Below, one piece after another: positions 16,760 through 27,157 of a DNA stretch of 64,000 bases. The DNA is from an uncultured Flavobacteriales bacterium (GTDB lineage Bacteria > Bacteroidota > Bacteroidia > Flavobacteriales_D > Crocinitomicaceae), in NCBI GenBank assembly GCA_913054135.1, contig CAJXJK010000015.1:1-64000 (forward strand). Reading direction: 5' to 3'. Made by a program: the position numbers and the translations under genes. Under the pieces are notes generated by a model. That model was given only the letters and a program-made list of their open reading frames with translations. It did not search any database and was not told the origin of the DNA. Within the stretch, counting starts at the first letter, position 1; the number at the start of each line of letters is the position of its first letter.

Positions 16760-17243
16760 AAAAGTTTCGACTCAAGAAGACGTAAGGCAAATTGAAAAAA
16801 TGGCAAGAGCTATATTTCATGAGTTTTACTATCCTCAAATGCCAAAGGAACACATTGATTTCTTTATAGGCCAGTATCAAACAGTTACTGCTGTGAATAA
16901 ACAGTTGGCATCTAGTTTTGAGTACTTCATTTACAGTATTGATAATAAAGACATTGGATATCTCGGCTTAGAACATGAAGCCAACAAGCTTATACTTTCA
17001 AAACTTTACGTTTATAAGGATTTTCGAAGTTCTAAAATTGGAGTGTCTGCAATAGAAAAAACCAAAGAAAGAGCCAAAGAGAATAAACTGAGCTCAATTG
17101 AACTCTTTGTGAATGCAGAAAATGAAAGAGCCATTTCTTTTTACAAAAAACATGGATTTAAAGAAGTAAGCAAAGTCATACACACATACGCCAACCAGCA
17201 TTCAGAGACCGATTTGTTAATGCGACTTAAGCTAAAGAAATAG
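16746..17243 (+). CDS. GNAT-family N-acetyltransferase, second of pair
   Basis: 165-residue GNAT protein, cytoplasmic. The core strand and CoA loop are LSKLYVYKDFRSSKIGVSAIE, a somewhat degenerate RxxxxG/A loop; the C-terminus SIELFVNAENERAISFYKKHGF is classical. ATG 16746 is chosen over the TTG at 16740. Overlaps the first GNAT at its start and the convergent elbB by 17 bases at its end. Sequence similarity between the two GNATs is low, so they are not a recent duplication. Confidence 0.9.
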   Translation: MIEVRKVSTQEDVRQIEKMARAIFHEFYYPQMPKEHIDFFIGQYQTVTAVNKQLASSFEYFIYSIDNKDIGYLGLEHEANKLILSKLYVYKDFRSSKIGVSAIEKTKERAKENKLSSIELFVNAENERAISFYKKHGFKEVSKVIHTYANQHSETDLLMRLKLKK

Positions 17244-17907
17244 TGGCTTCAATCGCTTGCTTCACGTTATTTCTAATTTCTAGAATATTCGCATCCATCA
17301 TATAACATGGCGCGGTGACGATTTTATTCGTTTCATCAACCAAAATTTCCTTGATAGTTTTCATCTCTGCCTTTGCACCAACAGCTTCAATGCCACCATT
17401 GAAACCTGCAATATCATAAGGAGAACTTTCTTGGTCGCTTCCTAAGGTCATATTAGCAGAAATGCCAGAACCTTCAAGAGCCTTAGCCACTACAACAGGA
17501 CTCACACATAAGGCACAAACTGGTTTTCCCACATTTACCATGTTCACTATTAATAATTTAATCTCAGCATCAATCTCTCCTTCGGGACCAAGAAAAGCCC
17601 ACTTTGAAAAATTTTTGGCTGATCCGAATCCACCTGGAATAACCAAGGCATCAATGTCTGCCGGAGAAATATTCTTAACCTCCACCACTTCACCTCTTGC
17701 AATTCTTGCCGACTCAACCATCATATTTCTTCTTTGATCAATCTCTTCACCAGTTAAGTGATTGATAACATGATGCTGTTCTTTGTTCAAAGAAATACAT
17801 TGATACTCATGGCCTGCTTCTTTAATTGCCAGCATTGCCATAGTTGCTTCTTGAATTTCTGCGCCGTCATAAACACCACAACCCGATAGTAAGATTCCAA
17901 ATTTCAT
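17227..17907 (-). CDS. elbB: DJ-1/PfpI-family glyoxalase ElbB
   Basis: Cytoplasmic DJ-1-superfamily enzyme, linked in E. coli to isoprenoid metabolism and with weak glyoxalase activity. Diagnostic segments are LLSGCGVYDGAEIQEA at the N-terminus, NHLTGEEIDQ, the VIPGGFGSAKNF loop and the nucleophile Cys in CALCVSP (about residue 137). Length (226) matches ElbB. It converges on the GNAT pair and diverges from the DCC-family gene across 47 bases. Confidence 0.93.
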   Translation of the reverse strand: MKFGILLSGCGVYDGAEIQEATMAMLAIKEAGHEYQCISLNKEQHHVINHLTGEEIDQRRNMMVESARIARGEVVEVKNISPADIDALVIPGGFGSAKNFSKWAFLGPEGEIDAEIKLLIVNMVNVGKPVCALCVSPVVVAKALEGSGISANMTLGSDQESSPYDIAGFNGGIEAVGAKAEMKTIKEILVDETNKIVTAPCYMMDANILEIRNNVKQAIEATISLA

Positions 17908-17942
17908 GAGATTGATTTTTAATTTAGGAGTTTAAAAATAAC

Positions 17943-17950
17943 TAATTTTG
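17943..17950 (+). promoter_or_regulatory. Promoter -7 box of the DCC-family gene
   Basis: TAATTTTG ends only four bases before the GTG at 17955; no well-placed TTG. Confidence 0.45.
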
Positions 17951-17954
17951 TTCT

Positions 17955-18365
17955 GTGTCTGAAAGTCAACAAAATATTCCTATTGTTTTTTATGATGGTG
18001 ATTGTGGATTTTGTAATTCATCAGTTCAATTTATCCTCAAAAAAAGAAAAGAAGACATTCACTTTGCCACATTACAATCAAGCTTTGCCGAAGACCTGCT
18101 CAAGAAACACGACATCACAATCGAAATGGATACTTTGTATCTTCTGAGGAACGACAAGATTTACTCTAGATCTAATGCAGCCCTGAGGATATGCAAATCG
18201 TTAAAGGGAGGTTATCCTTTGATGATGGGGTTTTGGATTATTCCGAAATTCATTAGAGATGGAGTGTATAATATGATTGCGAAGCGAAGGCACAAAATTC
18301 GTGCGGGTCATTGTGTGATTCCAACAGAAAATGAAAGAAAATTGTTTTTAGACTCTACTTCTTAG
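17955..18365 (+). CDS. DCC-family thiol-disulfide oxidoreductase-like protein (DUF393)
   Basis: 136-residue cytoplasmic protein with the family signature YDGDCGFCNSSV at residues 13-24, containing the paired Cys of DxxCxxC. The fold is thioredoxin-like; activity and partners are not established. GTG at 17955 is the only reasonable start. The last codons overlap, on the opposite strand, a small Cys-rich ORF. Confidence 0.9.
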   Translation: MSESQQNIPIVFYDGDCGFCNSSVQFILKKRKEDIHFATLQSSFAEDLLKKHDITIEMDTLYLLRNDKIYSRSNAALRICKSLKGGYPLMMGFWIIPKFIRDGVYNMIAKRRHKIRAGHCVIPTENERKLFLDSTS

Positions 18366-18456
18366 GACAACCACCACAGTGACGGCCCTTTTTCTTGTAC
18401 TTTTTACAGCACTTCTTCTTTTTCCCACAGCTATCAAGCAAATCTACTTCGCTCAT
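18355..18456 (-). CDS. 33-residue Cys/Lys-rich small protein
   Basis: Complete ORF from ATG 18456 to TAG 18355. After MSEVDLLDS the chain is almost only Cys, Lys, Gly and Tyr: CGKKKKCCKKYKKKG then RHCGGCPKK. The five Cys form C-x5-CC-x10-C-x2-C, a plausible zinc- or other metal-binding knot with high positive charge. I have an impression of similar short reading frames in other flavobacteria but cannot name a family. It converges on the DCC-family gene, overlapping its last 11 bases. Composition this biased is unlikely by chance, yet expression is unproven. Confidence 0.6.
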   Translation of the reverse strand: MSEVDLLDSCGKKKKCCKKYKKKGRHCGGCPKK

Positions 18457-18567
18457 AGCAGGGTTAAAAGATTTTATGAAGGGGAAATTTTCCACCTCAC
18501 AAAGATGTTATTTAGAATGATTCTACACAATACCACAAAAGTGGTATTCTTATAAACTAATTAAATC

Positions 18568-20229
<1,662 letters not shown>

Positions 20230-20240
20230 TTAGGGGTGCG

Positions 20241-20248
20241 CAAATTTA
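20241..20248 (-). promoter_or_regulatory. Promoter -7 box of the ABC-F gene
   Basis: Minus-strand TAAATTTG, 50 bases before the preferred ATG and 17 before the alternative. Confidence 0.5.
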
Positions 20249-20290
20249 CAATCTTCAAAATCAAAAAAAGTACTTTTATTTGAAAAATAT

Positions 20291-20320
20291 TTTGTTTTAT
20301 GGAAATACAGTATATATTTG
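20291..20320 (+). promoter_or_regulatory. Promoter of the 20356 lipoprotein
   Basis: TTTG (20291-20294), 18-base spacer, TATATTTG (20313-20320), 35 bases before the ATG. Confidence 0.7.
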
Positions 20321-20355
20321 CACGTAATTAATATTTAAGTAAGTAAAACCAAGTT

Positions 20356-20745
20356 ATGAAATTAAGAACTTTATTAGTAGGAGCAGTAGCAGGATTAGTG
20401 TTGACTGCTTGTGGTGGAGGATCATCTCCAGAAGATACAACAAAATCATTTGCTCAAGCTTTAGCTGACGGAAGTTGCGAAAAAGCTATGGAAATGGCTG
20501 TTGACAATGCAAAAGAAACTGTTCAAGGATCAATTGATGCTGGATGTGAAGCATATGACACAGATATCAAATCTGTAAACTGTGATACAGAAGGAGAAAC
20601 TGCAACTTGTACTTGTGAAGAAACAAGAACAGGAATGGACATGACTTTCAACTATGATTTAAAGCAAGTTGACGGAGCATGGAAAGTTTCAAACTACCAA
20701 AAAGATATGGGATTAAACTTAGACGGAGACGATTCTGCTGAGTAA
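20356..20745 (+). CDS. Small lipoprotein, DUF4878-like
   Basis: 129-residue lipoprotein: signal LLVGAVAGLVLTAC with Cys at residue 19, then GGGSSPEDTTKSFAQALADG. The ensuing helix plus beta-sheet with KQVDGAWKVSNYQ resembles the NTF2-like DUF4878 fold, in which a helix leads to a sheet ending in a G-x-W-[RK]-V strand. Six Cys in the mature part (SCEK, AGCEA, VNCDT, ATCTCEE) may form disulfides. Monocistronic, with promoter and terminator. Function unknown. Confidence 0.8.
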   Translation: MKLRTLLVGAVAGLVLTACGGGSSPEDTTKSFAQALADGSCEKAMEMAVDNAKETVQGSIDAGCEAYDTDIKSVNCDTEGETATCTCEETRTGMDMTFNYDLKQVDGAWKVSNYQKDMGLNLDGDDSAE

Positions 20746-20766
20746 ATTCAAATAGATTTATAAAAG

Positions 20767-20799
20767 AACCGTATTGGCTAAGCCGATACGGTTTTTTTT
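20767..20799 (+). terminator. Terminator of the 20356 lipoprotein
   Basis: 12-bp stem AACCGTATTGGC / GCCGATACGGTT with a three-base loop and eight T. Confidence 0.92.
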
Positions 20800-20812
20800 A
20801 TTCAGACTGTTT

Positions 20813-21472
20813 ATGAGAATTATTTTTCTTTCTTCCCTTTTGATTTTTATAGCGCTAGCCTGCGGTGAATCGAATTCTGAATCTTCAGAAACAACTAAAT
20901 ATGTGCATGTACCACCTTCATTACCTGAAGACATTTATAGCAAATTGGCACCTGGGGATATTATATTAAGAAAAGGGAATGGCCCACTGTCTTTTCATTT
21001 AATGAATAACACCAAAGAATCGTATTCACACTGTGGTATTATCGTAAAAGAAGAAAATGAATGGCAAGTTATTCATACTATTGGTGGCTCGGCCAGTGAA
21101 GACAGCCAAGATGGCATTCAGCTGATAGATTTAGATGAATTTGTTGCACATGCCGCAGATTCAATGATGTTTATTTGTCGCCCTATTTTCACAGACTCAG
21201 CTGGAACAAAGGTTGCGGAGAGCGCTTATCGTTATTTGGGTGAAAGATCTGCATTTGATCACAGCTTTAGTTTATACACTCCAGATAAATTGTATTGTTC
21301 TGAATTGCTGTATTATATTTTTAAAGAGGTGAATGGATCAAACGTATTTGACGTTAAAAAGAAGCATAAATCTTATATGCTAATGTTTTCAACTTTCTTT
21401 CATGAAGACAAATTTGAGCCAATTTTTCACCTGAATCCTGACAAGGAGGAGTGGTATGTTCTAAGCGAGTAA
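20813..21472 (+). CDS. YiiX-like permuted papain-fold (NlpC/P60-related) lipoprotein
   Basis: 219 residues after choosing ATG 20813, which gives the lipoprotein signal MRIIFLSSLLIFIALAC; an earlier TTG frame starts inside the preceding terminator and is rejected. The mature domain has LAPGDIILRKGNG, the catalytic His in SYSHCGIIV, and downstream DKLYCSELLYYIF with the catalytic Cys, the His-before-Cys order of the circularly permuted YiiX/YaeF group. Members are putative amidases or hydrolases at the envelope; the substrate is unknown. The end overlaps the convergent gene by 12 bases. Confidence 0.85.
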   Translation: MRIIFLSSLLIFIALACGESNSESSETTKYVHVPPSLPEDIYSKLAPGDIILRKGNGPLSFHLMNNTKESYSHCGIIVKEENEWQVIHTIGGSASEDSQDGIQLIDLDEFVAHAADSMMFICRPIFTDSAGTKVAESAYRYLGERSAFDHSFSLYTPDKLYCSELLYYIFKEVNGSNVFDVKKKHKSYMLMFSTFFHEDKFEPIFHLNPDKEEWYVLSE

Positions 21473-22372
21473 GCTAGATATAGTTTTATTTCCTTGCAAG
21501 CCGCCAGTGTGAACTGCTAGCACTGTAGAGTTTTTCTTTACTTTTCCCTTTTTTATTTGACTAAAAAGAGCAGACATCATTTTTGCCGTGTAAACGTAAT
21601 CCAGTTCAACTTTACAGCTTTCTCTGAATTCTTTCATAAACTCAATTAATTCAGCTGTGTGCTTTGCGTAGCCGCCATGATGGAAATCATCCAAAAGCTC
21701 AAAATTTGCCATTGATTCTGCGATCTCATCATTTTCATAACCAAATTCTCTCAATCTCATTCGCACATTATCAGCTAAAAAAGTTCCTCCCTTTAATGCC
21801 GAAACAGCTCTAACTTGAGCTTCTGTGCTCAATAAAATACCTGAAACAGTTGTCGCCGTGCCTGCAGCACAAAAAACATAATCTACATCTTGCTCAACTT
21901 CTTTCATTATCTCAGTACACCCCAGCACTCCGTAATAGTTAGCTCCTCCTTCAGGAACAATGAAAACATGACCATGTCTCCTTCTTAATTCTTCGTGATA
22001 ATATTTCTCCTCTCTTAAAGCATACTCTTCTCTTGAAGTAAATATTAATTTCATTCCATTCTTTGCTGCAGCTTTGAGTGTTTCATTTGAGTTTTCGTTT
22101 AACTCATCTCCTCGTATGATACCAATTGAAGGAATCTTTACGTCTGCGCATAATTCGGCACAAGCCGCAATATGATTGGAGTACGCTCCGCCGAAAGTTA
22201 AAATGGCTGTAGCGTTTAAAGCTTTGTATTTTTCAACATTGAACTTGAGTTTTCTCCATTTATTACCCGAGATAATTGGATGTATAAGATCGTCTCTTTT
22301 GAGGAGAACCTTTATATCGTTTTCTTCAAATAACGGATGATACAATTCTGTAATTGGAGAAGGCAGATTCAT
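21461..22372 (-). CDS. PLP-dependent ACC deaminase / D-cysteine desulfhydrase family enzyme
   Basis: Cytoplasmic fold-type II PLP enzyme of 303 residues. The Schiff-base Lys is in SGNKWRKL (Lys38), followed by FGGAYSNHIAACA, whose Ser-Asn-His contacts the cofactor or substrate, and a C-terminal LAVHTGGLQG loop binding the PLP phosphate. The family covers D-cysteine desulfhydrase and aminocyclopropane-carboxylate deaminase; D-cysteine or a related amino acid is more likely in this phylum, without proof. Its ATG overlaps the upstream acetyltransferase stop by four bases. Confidence 0.88.
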   Translation of the reverse strand: MNLPSPITELYHPLFEENDIKVLLKRDDLIHPIISGNKWRKLKFNVEKYKALNATAILTFGGAYSNHIAACAELCADVKIPSIGIIRGDELNENSNETLKAAAKNGMKLIFTSREEYALREEKYYHEELRRRHGHVFIVPEGGANYYGVLGCTEIMKEVEQDVDYVFCAAGTATTVSGILLSTEAQVRAVSALKGGTFLADNVRMRLREFGYENDEIAESMANFELLDDFHHGGYAKHTAELIEFMKEFRESCKVELDYVYTAKMMSALFSQIKKGKVKKNSTVLAVHTGGLQGNKTISSLLA

Positions 22373-23265
22373 GACCCTTTTGGTGTATACATGGTTACCC
22401 CATTCTCATTGTATTGATTAATCATTGAAGTTAAAAAACCATCAGCCTTGACCAACAGGGCATTTGCTTCTCCAATCTTAACTCTACTTAGAACTCCTTC
22501 TTGTTCAAACATTGGAATCAAATCATCACATTTACGCTTTCTAGACCATTCAGGGTTATGCACTTTGGTTTTGACCTCATGCGATTTCCCGGCTTCGTCA
22601 ATAACTTTAAAATCAAAGACATCAGGATAATAAACAGGAAATTTAAAGTCTACAGCATCTTCAAGGGTATGCAAATTTGTGCCTGCCATCGATAAACTAA
22701 CACCTACATATAGAATTTTCCCTTTCTTTTCAGATATTCGAAAGAACGGACTCTGCTCATTGTAAGGAGTCAGCTGATTAAAATGATCTTTTATAAAGTA
22801 ATCAGCCAAGGGACCAATTGCTGAGACAGGCTCAGTAGGATGTAAACTCCTTTTTACTCCTGGCATTGTTCTGAAAACTTCAGTAATCTTGCCGGTTTTT
22901 GAAGGTGAATTTAAAACATCAAAATGAGGTGTGTTTCTAATGTAATTTAGTTGAAATACATTGTTTGGTGAGGTCGGCATTAGAATATTGCCTTCTGAGC
23001 CTACAGCCTCAATTAATGCATCAATAAATGTTTGAGCTCCGTTCTCAAGATGCCCTATTCTACTCAAGCTTGAATGAACTAACAAACTGTCTCCTTCTAA
23101 GATACCAACTCGCTTGAGATCATTAACTAAGTCTTGTTTTGTTATTGATTTGCCCTGGTTCTTTTGAGTCTTTAATTCAGAATTTCGTTTCTTTTTCTTA
23201 CGCCTCCGATTCATATCCAACAAGAAAGTTGGAGTCATGTTTCTCACAAAGTCTTTCAAACTCAT
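22369..23265 (-). CDS. AAC(3)-family acetyltransferase
   Basis: 298-residue member of the aminoglycoside 3-N-acetyltransferase fold (Antibiotic_NAT). Characteristic segments: DSLLVHSSLSRIG, EGNILMPTSP, RSLHPTEPVSAIGPLA, SPFFRI and GTNLHTLEDAV. The N-terminal 40 residues are basic (NRRRKKKKRNS) and not part of the domain. Many chromosomal relatives act on sugars or surface polysaccharides, so resistance activity should not be assumed. Overlaps both neighbours by four bases, so it is co-translated with the TonB-like gene upstream and the PLP enzyme downstream. Confidence 0.85.
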   Translation of the reverse strand: MSLKDFVRNMTPTFLLDMNRRRKKKKRNSELKTQKNQGKSITKQDLVNDLKRVGILEGDSLLVHSSLSRIGHLENGAQTFIDALIEAVGSEGNILMPTSPNNVFQLNYIRNTPHFDVLNSPSKTGKITEVFRTMPGVKRSLHPTEPVSAIGPLADYFIKDHFNQLTPYNEQSPFFRISEKKGKILYVGVSLSMAGTNLHTLEDAVDFKFPVYYPDVFDFKVIDEAGKSHEVKTKVHNPEWSRKRKCDDLIPMFEQEGVLSRVKIGEANALLVKADGFLTSMINQYNENGVTMYTPKGS

Positions 23266-24014
23266 TTGCTAACAAATTTGTACGTTATCGTACCCGATTG
23301 CGTAGCAGAAGAGCCTCCGCTATGGTTGAACCTTGACTTCTTAGCATAAGTCACTGCTCTTTCAATCATACAGGCATCAGCAGATCTTGAAAGCGAGGAA
23401 TTGTAGTCAGCAGACTTAACTGCACCCGATTTATCTACTTTAACATCTATGACTACCGTTCCTGCGGAATTACAAGTATATCCAGGTTTAGGAAGAGAGT
23501 GTGCCTTTCGATCAGAGAGGCTATAGCTCACCATAACACTTCCTGCAAATGCATTATTAGCATTCTCCTTCAAACTTTTATCTACCGGATTTCGATCATC
23601 TGGCTTCTTTCTGTCATCATTATTGATGTCTGCAGTAGAATTGTCATCAGGATGAGTAGCTGCCCATTCAGCATAGTACTGCGCCTCTAAATCTTTGGCG
23701 TCAGTCATGTCAAAATTTTCCATCTCTTGAGCTGAATAATCTTCAAATGAACGTTCTCTGCTATCGTTAGCATCAGCAGCCAAATTATAAACCTCTTCTG
23801 ATTCTGCAGGATCATTGAGATTAAGCTGTTCCATTATTTCGGGATCAAATTCAATGTCATCTAAAGGAATAACCATATCAACTTGTGGAGGCATCAATTT
23901 GAATGGTTTATCAACCGTATCAAAGTTCGCATAGAAAAAGAAGGCAATATGGATACCTGCTGTGCCCATAATCGCAAACTTATATTTCTCTATGTATTCT
24001 AAAAACCTATCCAC
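23262..24014 (-). CDS. TonB-like protein with N-terminal membrane anchor
   Basis: 250 residues: one transmembrane helix near residues 12-30 (FAIMGTAGIHIAFFFYANF), a long acidic periplasmic linker, and a C-terminal domain in which GTVVIDVKVDKSGAVKSADY and KKSRFNHSGG...GTITYKF match TonB-type C-termini. It may transduce energy to an outer-membrane receptor or act in a related periplasm-spanning role; no ExbB/ExbD is nearby. The start is GTG at 24014, overlapping the WG-repeat gene's TAG by one base. The AAC(3)-family gene overlaps its end. Confidence 0.75.
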   Translation of the reverse strand: MDRFLEYIEKYKFAIMGTAGIHIAFFFYANFDTVDKPFKLMPPQVDMVIPLDDIEFDPEIMEQLNLNDPAESEEVYNLAADANDSRERSFEDYSAQEMENFDMTDAKDLEAQYYAEWAATHPDDNSTADINNDDRKKPDDRNPVDKSLKENANNAFAGSVMVSYSLSDRKAHSLPKPGYTCNSAGTVVIDVKVDKSGAVKSADYNSSLSRSADACMIERAVTYAKKSRFNHSGGSSATQSGTITYKFVSK

Positions 24015-26122
24015 TACTCTTTTCTTCTAATAAAGGTACGGCTTTTCAAATTATAATAAAAAAGCTCACTTCCTTCTTCAATACTTACGACTGAATCGCT
24101 TATTGGTTCAATTTTATTGTATTGAAAAGTTAGCAAGGTATCGCCCACAACTGACATCATACCATATTTACCCATTCGTTTTGAAATAAGGGTAGAATCA
24201 TTAATAAACTTAAGCTCTTCTTGAAAGGGAGCAATTATGTACTCTCCTGATCGATTGATGAGGCCAAAGAATGGGCTTTTAAATATTACGGCACTTTCGC
24301 CTATAAAAGAATAGGCATGTTCAAAATCATATTCTAAAATCTTCTTATTCATTTTGTCTTGATATCCCCACATATCATCCTTTTGAACAGCAATGACGTC
24401 ACTGAAACCACCGACATTTTGGACTTCTTTTCTTAACAGTTTAACTCCAGCAGTATCTACTAAATTATAACCTTTCTCAAACTTTACTTTTGCATATCCA
24501 TTTTTGAAACTTGCCAATTGTCTGTGTTCAGGATAGACCTCAATCCACTCTTCGAATACGAATTGACCTTTTTCATCCAAAAAATTGAATTCGTCATCTA
24601 ACTCGACAATTGAATAACCATCATCAAATCTGCCTACGTAATCATATTCGAAGCTCAACAAAGTATCTGATTTGAGACTTATGATCCCCCAATAGTCTTT
24701 ATATGAGGCACAGTAATACTCATTATTATAATGAAAAATTTCATCAAACTTGTATGGCAAATAAGTTGTACCATAAGTATCAATCACTCCGTAGTAGTCA
24801 TTCTTACTGACCACAGCATGCCCATTTTCAAAGCCATAAGCTTCAGAGTATTGGGGCTTTAACCGCACAATACCATTTGCATCAAAGTATCCATAATTAT
24901 CACCCTCTTGAAAATAGCACAAACCATTTTTGAGTTCTCCCAAATCTTCAAATTGGGCTGGAATGACATACTCTCCGTTTCTATCAATCAAGCCCCAAAG
25001 CTCATCAAGCTCTACTAGCGCATGACCTTCATTAAATGGAAGTGCATCATCATAAATTGGTTCAATAATTACCTTTCCTAACTTGTTTAAGAATCCAAAC
25101 TTCTGCCCTTTTCTAAAAACAGAAAGACCTTCTTGATACCATTCAACGCTCTCAAATTTTGGATCGATTAGAATGTTTCCTGCTCTGTCACAATAACCCC
25201 ACTTTCCTTTGGTTTTAATTGGATAGAACACTTTATCAGCCATATTATATTCTTTCATGAGATCATCCTTGTAGGGATAATCAGGATATTCATTACTAAA
25301 TGCCAAGATGTTTTCAGATGAGTACTTCTCCTTCATTCGTGCATTATACAAATGAATCCAAGCTTTCTTCACATTATGATTTGAAGGATAATCAATAATA
25401 AAGTTTCGGTACGAAGTTTCACTCCCTGTCGCAGTAGACATTTCATAAATCTTATCCTCAGCATCCTCCATAAAAGGACTTTCAGAGTTATTTTGGACGA
25501 AGTTTACGAAATCAATGAAGTTATTATTTTGTGTTTGTTCAGCATAATTAGTGCTATGAAAAAGGTCAGTTGCATCTTCAGAAAAATCTGAATTAGGATA
25601 GAGATTTAAATACTCAGCATAATCACTCGCCGAACCTCTTTGCTTTGCTTGCTCAAAGGCTAGTTCGTTTCTCAATGCCACGGCACTGTCAACATACTGA
25701 CTCCAGGCATTTCTATCGATAAAATCTTGATATCCAAAAATCGAATTAACATCCTTTGCCCTAACATAAAACAGATCAGAGATATGATTTCTTTGTAGAG
25801 AAACTATATTGCTATCAACGCCTAATTTTTCATACCTAATTTTCCATTTTTCTTTGGTTGAAGAGAAAGCCTCAAAAGACCTACTGATCATTGCGTGTGC
25901 TGAATCAAGGTTTGAAAATGGATTGTCTTTACGAGCATAGATTATACTTAATCCGTAATAAGCAGGAACTGGATGTTTTTTGGCCTTCTTTTCAAAAAGA
26001 CGTTTAGCATCAAAGTAATTAAATATCTCAAGTGCCTCAAATCCCTTCTTAATCTTTGATGCATGCGAAATCGCAGTTGTCAAAAACAAGCAGCAAATTA
26101 GATATTTTATCCATTTAGTCAT
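24014..26122 (-). CDS. WG-repeat protein, secreted
   Basis: 702 residues with a signal peptide (ATG 26122, MTKWIKYLICCLFLTTAISHA). The first half is helical, resembling TPR-like repeats (FEALEIFNYFDAKRLFEKKAKKH). The second half has about eight to ten WG repeats of the form W-G-x-x-D-x-x-G-x-x-x-I-x-P-x-[FY], for example KWGYCDRAGNILIDPKF and LWGLIDRNGEYVIPAQF, which fold as beta units. Probably periplasmic or surface-attached; role unknown. The promoter box TAATTTTG (26129-26136) overlaps the in-frame ATG at 26131 and so excludes it. Coupled to the TonB-like gene. Confidence 0.85.
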   Translation of the reverse strand: MTKWIKYLICCLFLTTAISHASKIKKGFEALEIFNYFDAKRLFEKKAKKHPVPAYYGLSIIYARKDNPFSNLDSAHAMISRSFEAFSSTKEKWKIRYEKLGVDSNIVSLQRNHISDLFYVRAKDVNSIFGYQDFIDRNAWSQYVDSAVALRNELAFEQAKQRGSASDYAEYLNLYPNSDFSEDATDLFHSTNYAEQTQNNNFIDFVNFVQNNSESPFMEDAEDKIYEMSTATGSETSYRNFIIDYPSNHNVKKAWIHLYNARMKEKYSSENILAFSNEYPDYPYKDDLMKEYNMADKVFYPIKTKGKWGYCDRAGNILIDPKFESVEWYQEGLSVFRKGQKFGFLNKLGKVIIEPIYDDALPFNEGHALVELDELWGLIDRNGEYVIPAQFEDLGELKNGLCYFQEGDNYGYFDANGIVRLKPQYSEAYGFENGHAVVSKNDYYGVIDTYGTTYLPYKFDEIFHYNNEYYCASYKDYWGIISLKSDTLLSFEYDYVGRFDDGYSIVELDDEFNFLDEKGQFVFEEWIEVYPEHRQLASFKNGYAKVKFEKGYNLVDTAGVKLLRKEVQNVGGFSDVIAVQKDDMWGYQDKMNKKILEYDFEHAYSFIGESAVIFKSPFFGLINRSGEYIIAPFQEELKFINDSTLISKRMGKYGMMSVVGDTLLTFQYNKIEPISDSVVSIEEGSELFYYNLKSRTFIRRKE

Positions 26123-26128
26123 TCTTTG

Positions 26129-26136
26129 CAAAATTA
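26129..26136 (-). promoter_or_regulatory. Promoter -7 box of the WG-repeat gene
   Basis: Minus-strand TAATTTTG ending six bases before the ATG at 26122. Confidence 0.5.
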
Positions 26137-26229
26137 ATCTTTTCCGCTTTTATTTCACTTTGAAATCCAAGAAACACACTTATTTCAAAGAAAAGCACAA
26201 TTTCATGTCTATGAATTAAGCTATACTTG

Positions 26230-26237
26230 TAAATTTG
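26230..26237 (+). promoter_or_regulatory. Promoter -7 box of the lpxL-like gene
   Basis: TAAATTTG, 21 bases before the ATG at 26259. Confidence 0.5.
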
Positions 26238-26258
26238 CACGCTTATATTTTACTGTGA

Positions 26259-27140
26259 ATGGTAAAAATTGCTGACCGCATATTATTCTACATAATACTT
26301 AAACCACTATCCTACTTTCCATTAGGGGTGTTGTACTTCTTCTCTTCGATAGTAGGTTTTTTGACGTACCATGTAGTCAGATACCGTAGAAAAGTAGTTA
26401 GAACAAACCTAACTAATGCTTTTCCCAACAAAAGTGAGGCCGAAATTACCAGAATTGAAAAAGACTTTTATAAAAGATTTGTTGATTTTATATTTGAAAG
26501 CATCAAATCGGTCAGCATTAGTGAAAAGGCCCTAAATAAAAGAACTAGCATAAAAAATCCAGAGTTAGTAGAAGACTTCTATAAAAAGGGTAAGAATGTA
26601 ATTGTGGTTTGTGGTCACCTGAACAATTGGGAATATTATTCTTTGCGCCTACCAGGTCAAGTATCGCATAAGACGCATTCTGTATATCAGCCATTGAAGA
26701 ACTCATTTTACGATAAAATACTTTACAAATCTCGTTCACGTGCAGGGATGAGACTGATTGAAACGAAACAGTTGATTCCATTTTTCAAAGAGGAAACTGA
26801 TGAAAAAAGAATGGTAGTGATTGTAAATGACCAATCACCTTCTAACATTGAACACGCACATTGGAATACATTTCTGAATCAGGAAACAGGTTGGAATACG
26901 GGTCCTGAAAAGCTTGCAAAGAAATTTGATTATGCAGTAATCTTTGGACATGCTAAAAGAATAAAGCGTGGTTACTACGAAGTTGAATTCAACTTGATCA
27001 CAGATTCTCCTGTAAACACAGAAGAAGGCTATATAACAGATGCCTACTGCAAAACTTTAGAAACATTGATTTCTGAATCACCTTCAGCTTGGTTGTGGTC
27101 ACACAAAAGATGGAAACATAAGCGTCCATCTTCTAAATAA
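26259..27140 (+). CDS. Lipid A biosynthesis acyltransferase (LpxL/HtrB family)
   Basis: Inner-membrane acyltransferase that adds a secondary acyl chain to lipid A or its precursor. The 293 residues contain an N-terminal hydrophobic segment (about 8-40), the catalytic H-x4-E as HLNNWE at residues 120-125, and a late NDQSPSNIEHAHW segment typical of the family. It begins a plus-strand run with rarA, menA and trmD, though with a 17-base gap to rarA. The other lipid A genes of the window, lpxK and lpxH, are on the opposite strand around 40-47 kb. Confidence 0.9.
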   Translation: MVKIADRILFYIILKPLSYFPLGVLYFFSSIVGFLTYHVVRYRRKVVRTNLTNAFPNKSEAEITRIEKDFYKRFVDFIFESIKSVSISEKALNKRTSIKNPELVEDFYKKGKNVIVVCGHLNNWEYYSLRLPGQVSHKTHSVYQPLKNSFYDKILYKSRSRAGMRLIETKQLIPFFKEETDEKRMVVIVNDQSPSNIEHAHWNTFLNQETGWNTGPEKLAKKFDYAVIFGHAKRIKRGYYEVEFNLITDSPVNTEEGYITDAYCKTLETLISESPSAWLWSHKRWKHKRPSSK

Positions 27141-27157
27141 TCTTTAACTTAAAGGGT

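Noticed and set aside
17462-17737. Antisense frame in elbB
   Set aside because: Shadow of a well-conserved gene.
22369-23265. Aminoglycoside resistance gene
   Set aside because: The AAC(3) fold is clear, but chromosomal context, divergence and a basic N-terminal extension favour a housekeeping acetyltransferase; resistance is unsupported.
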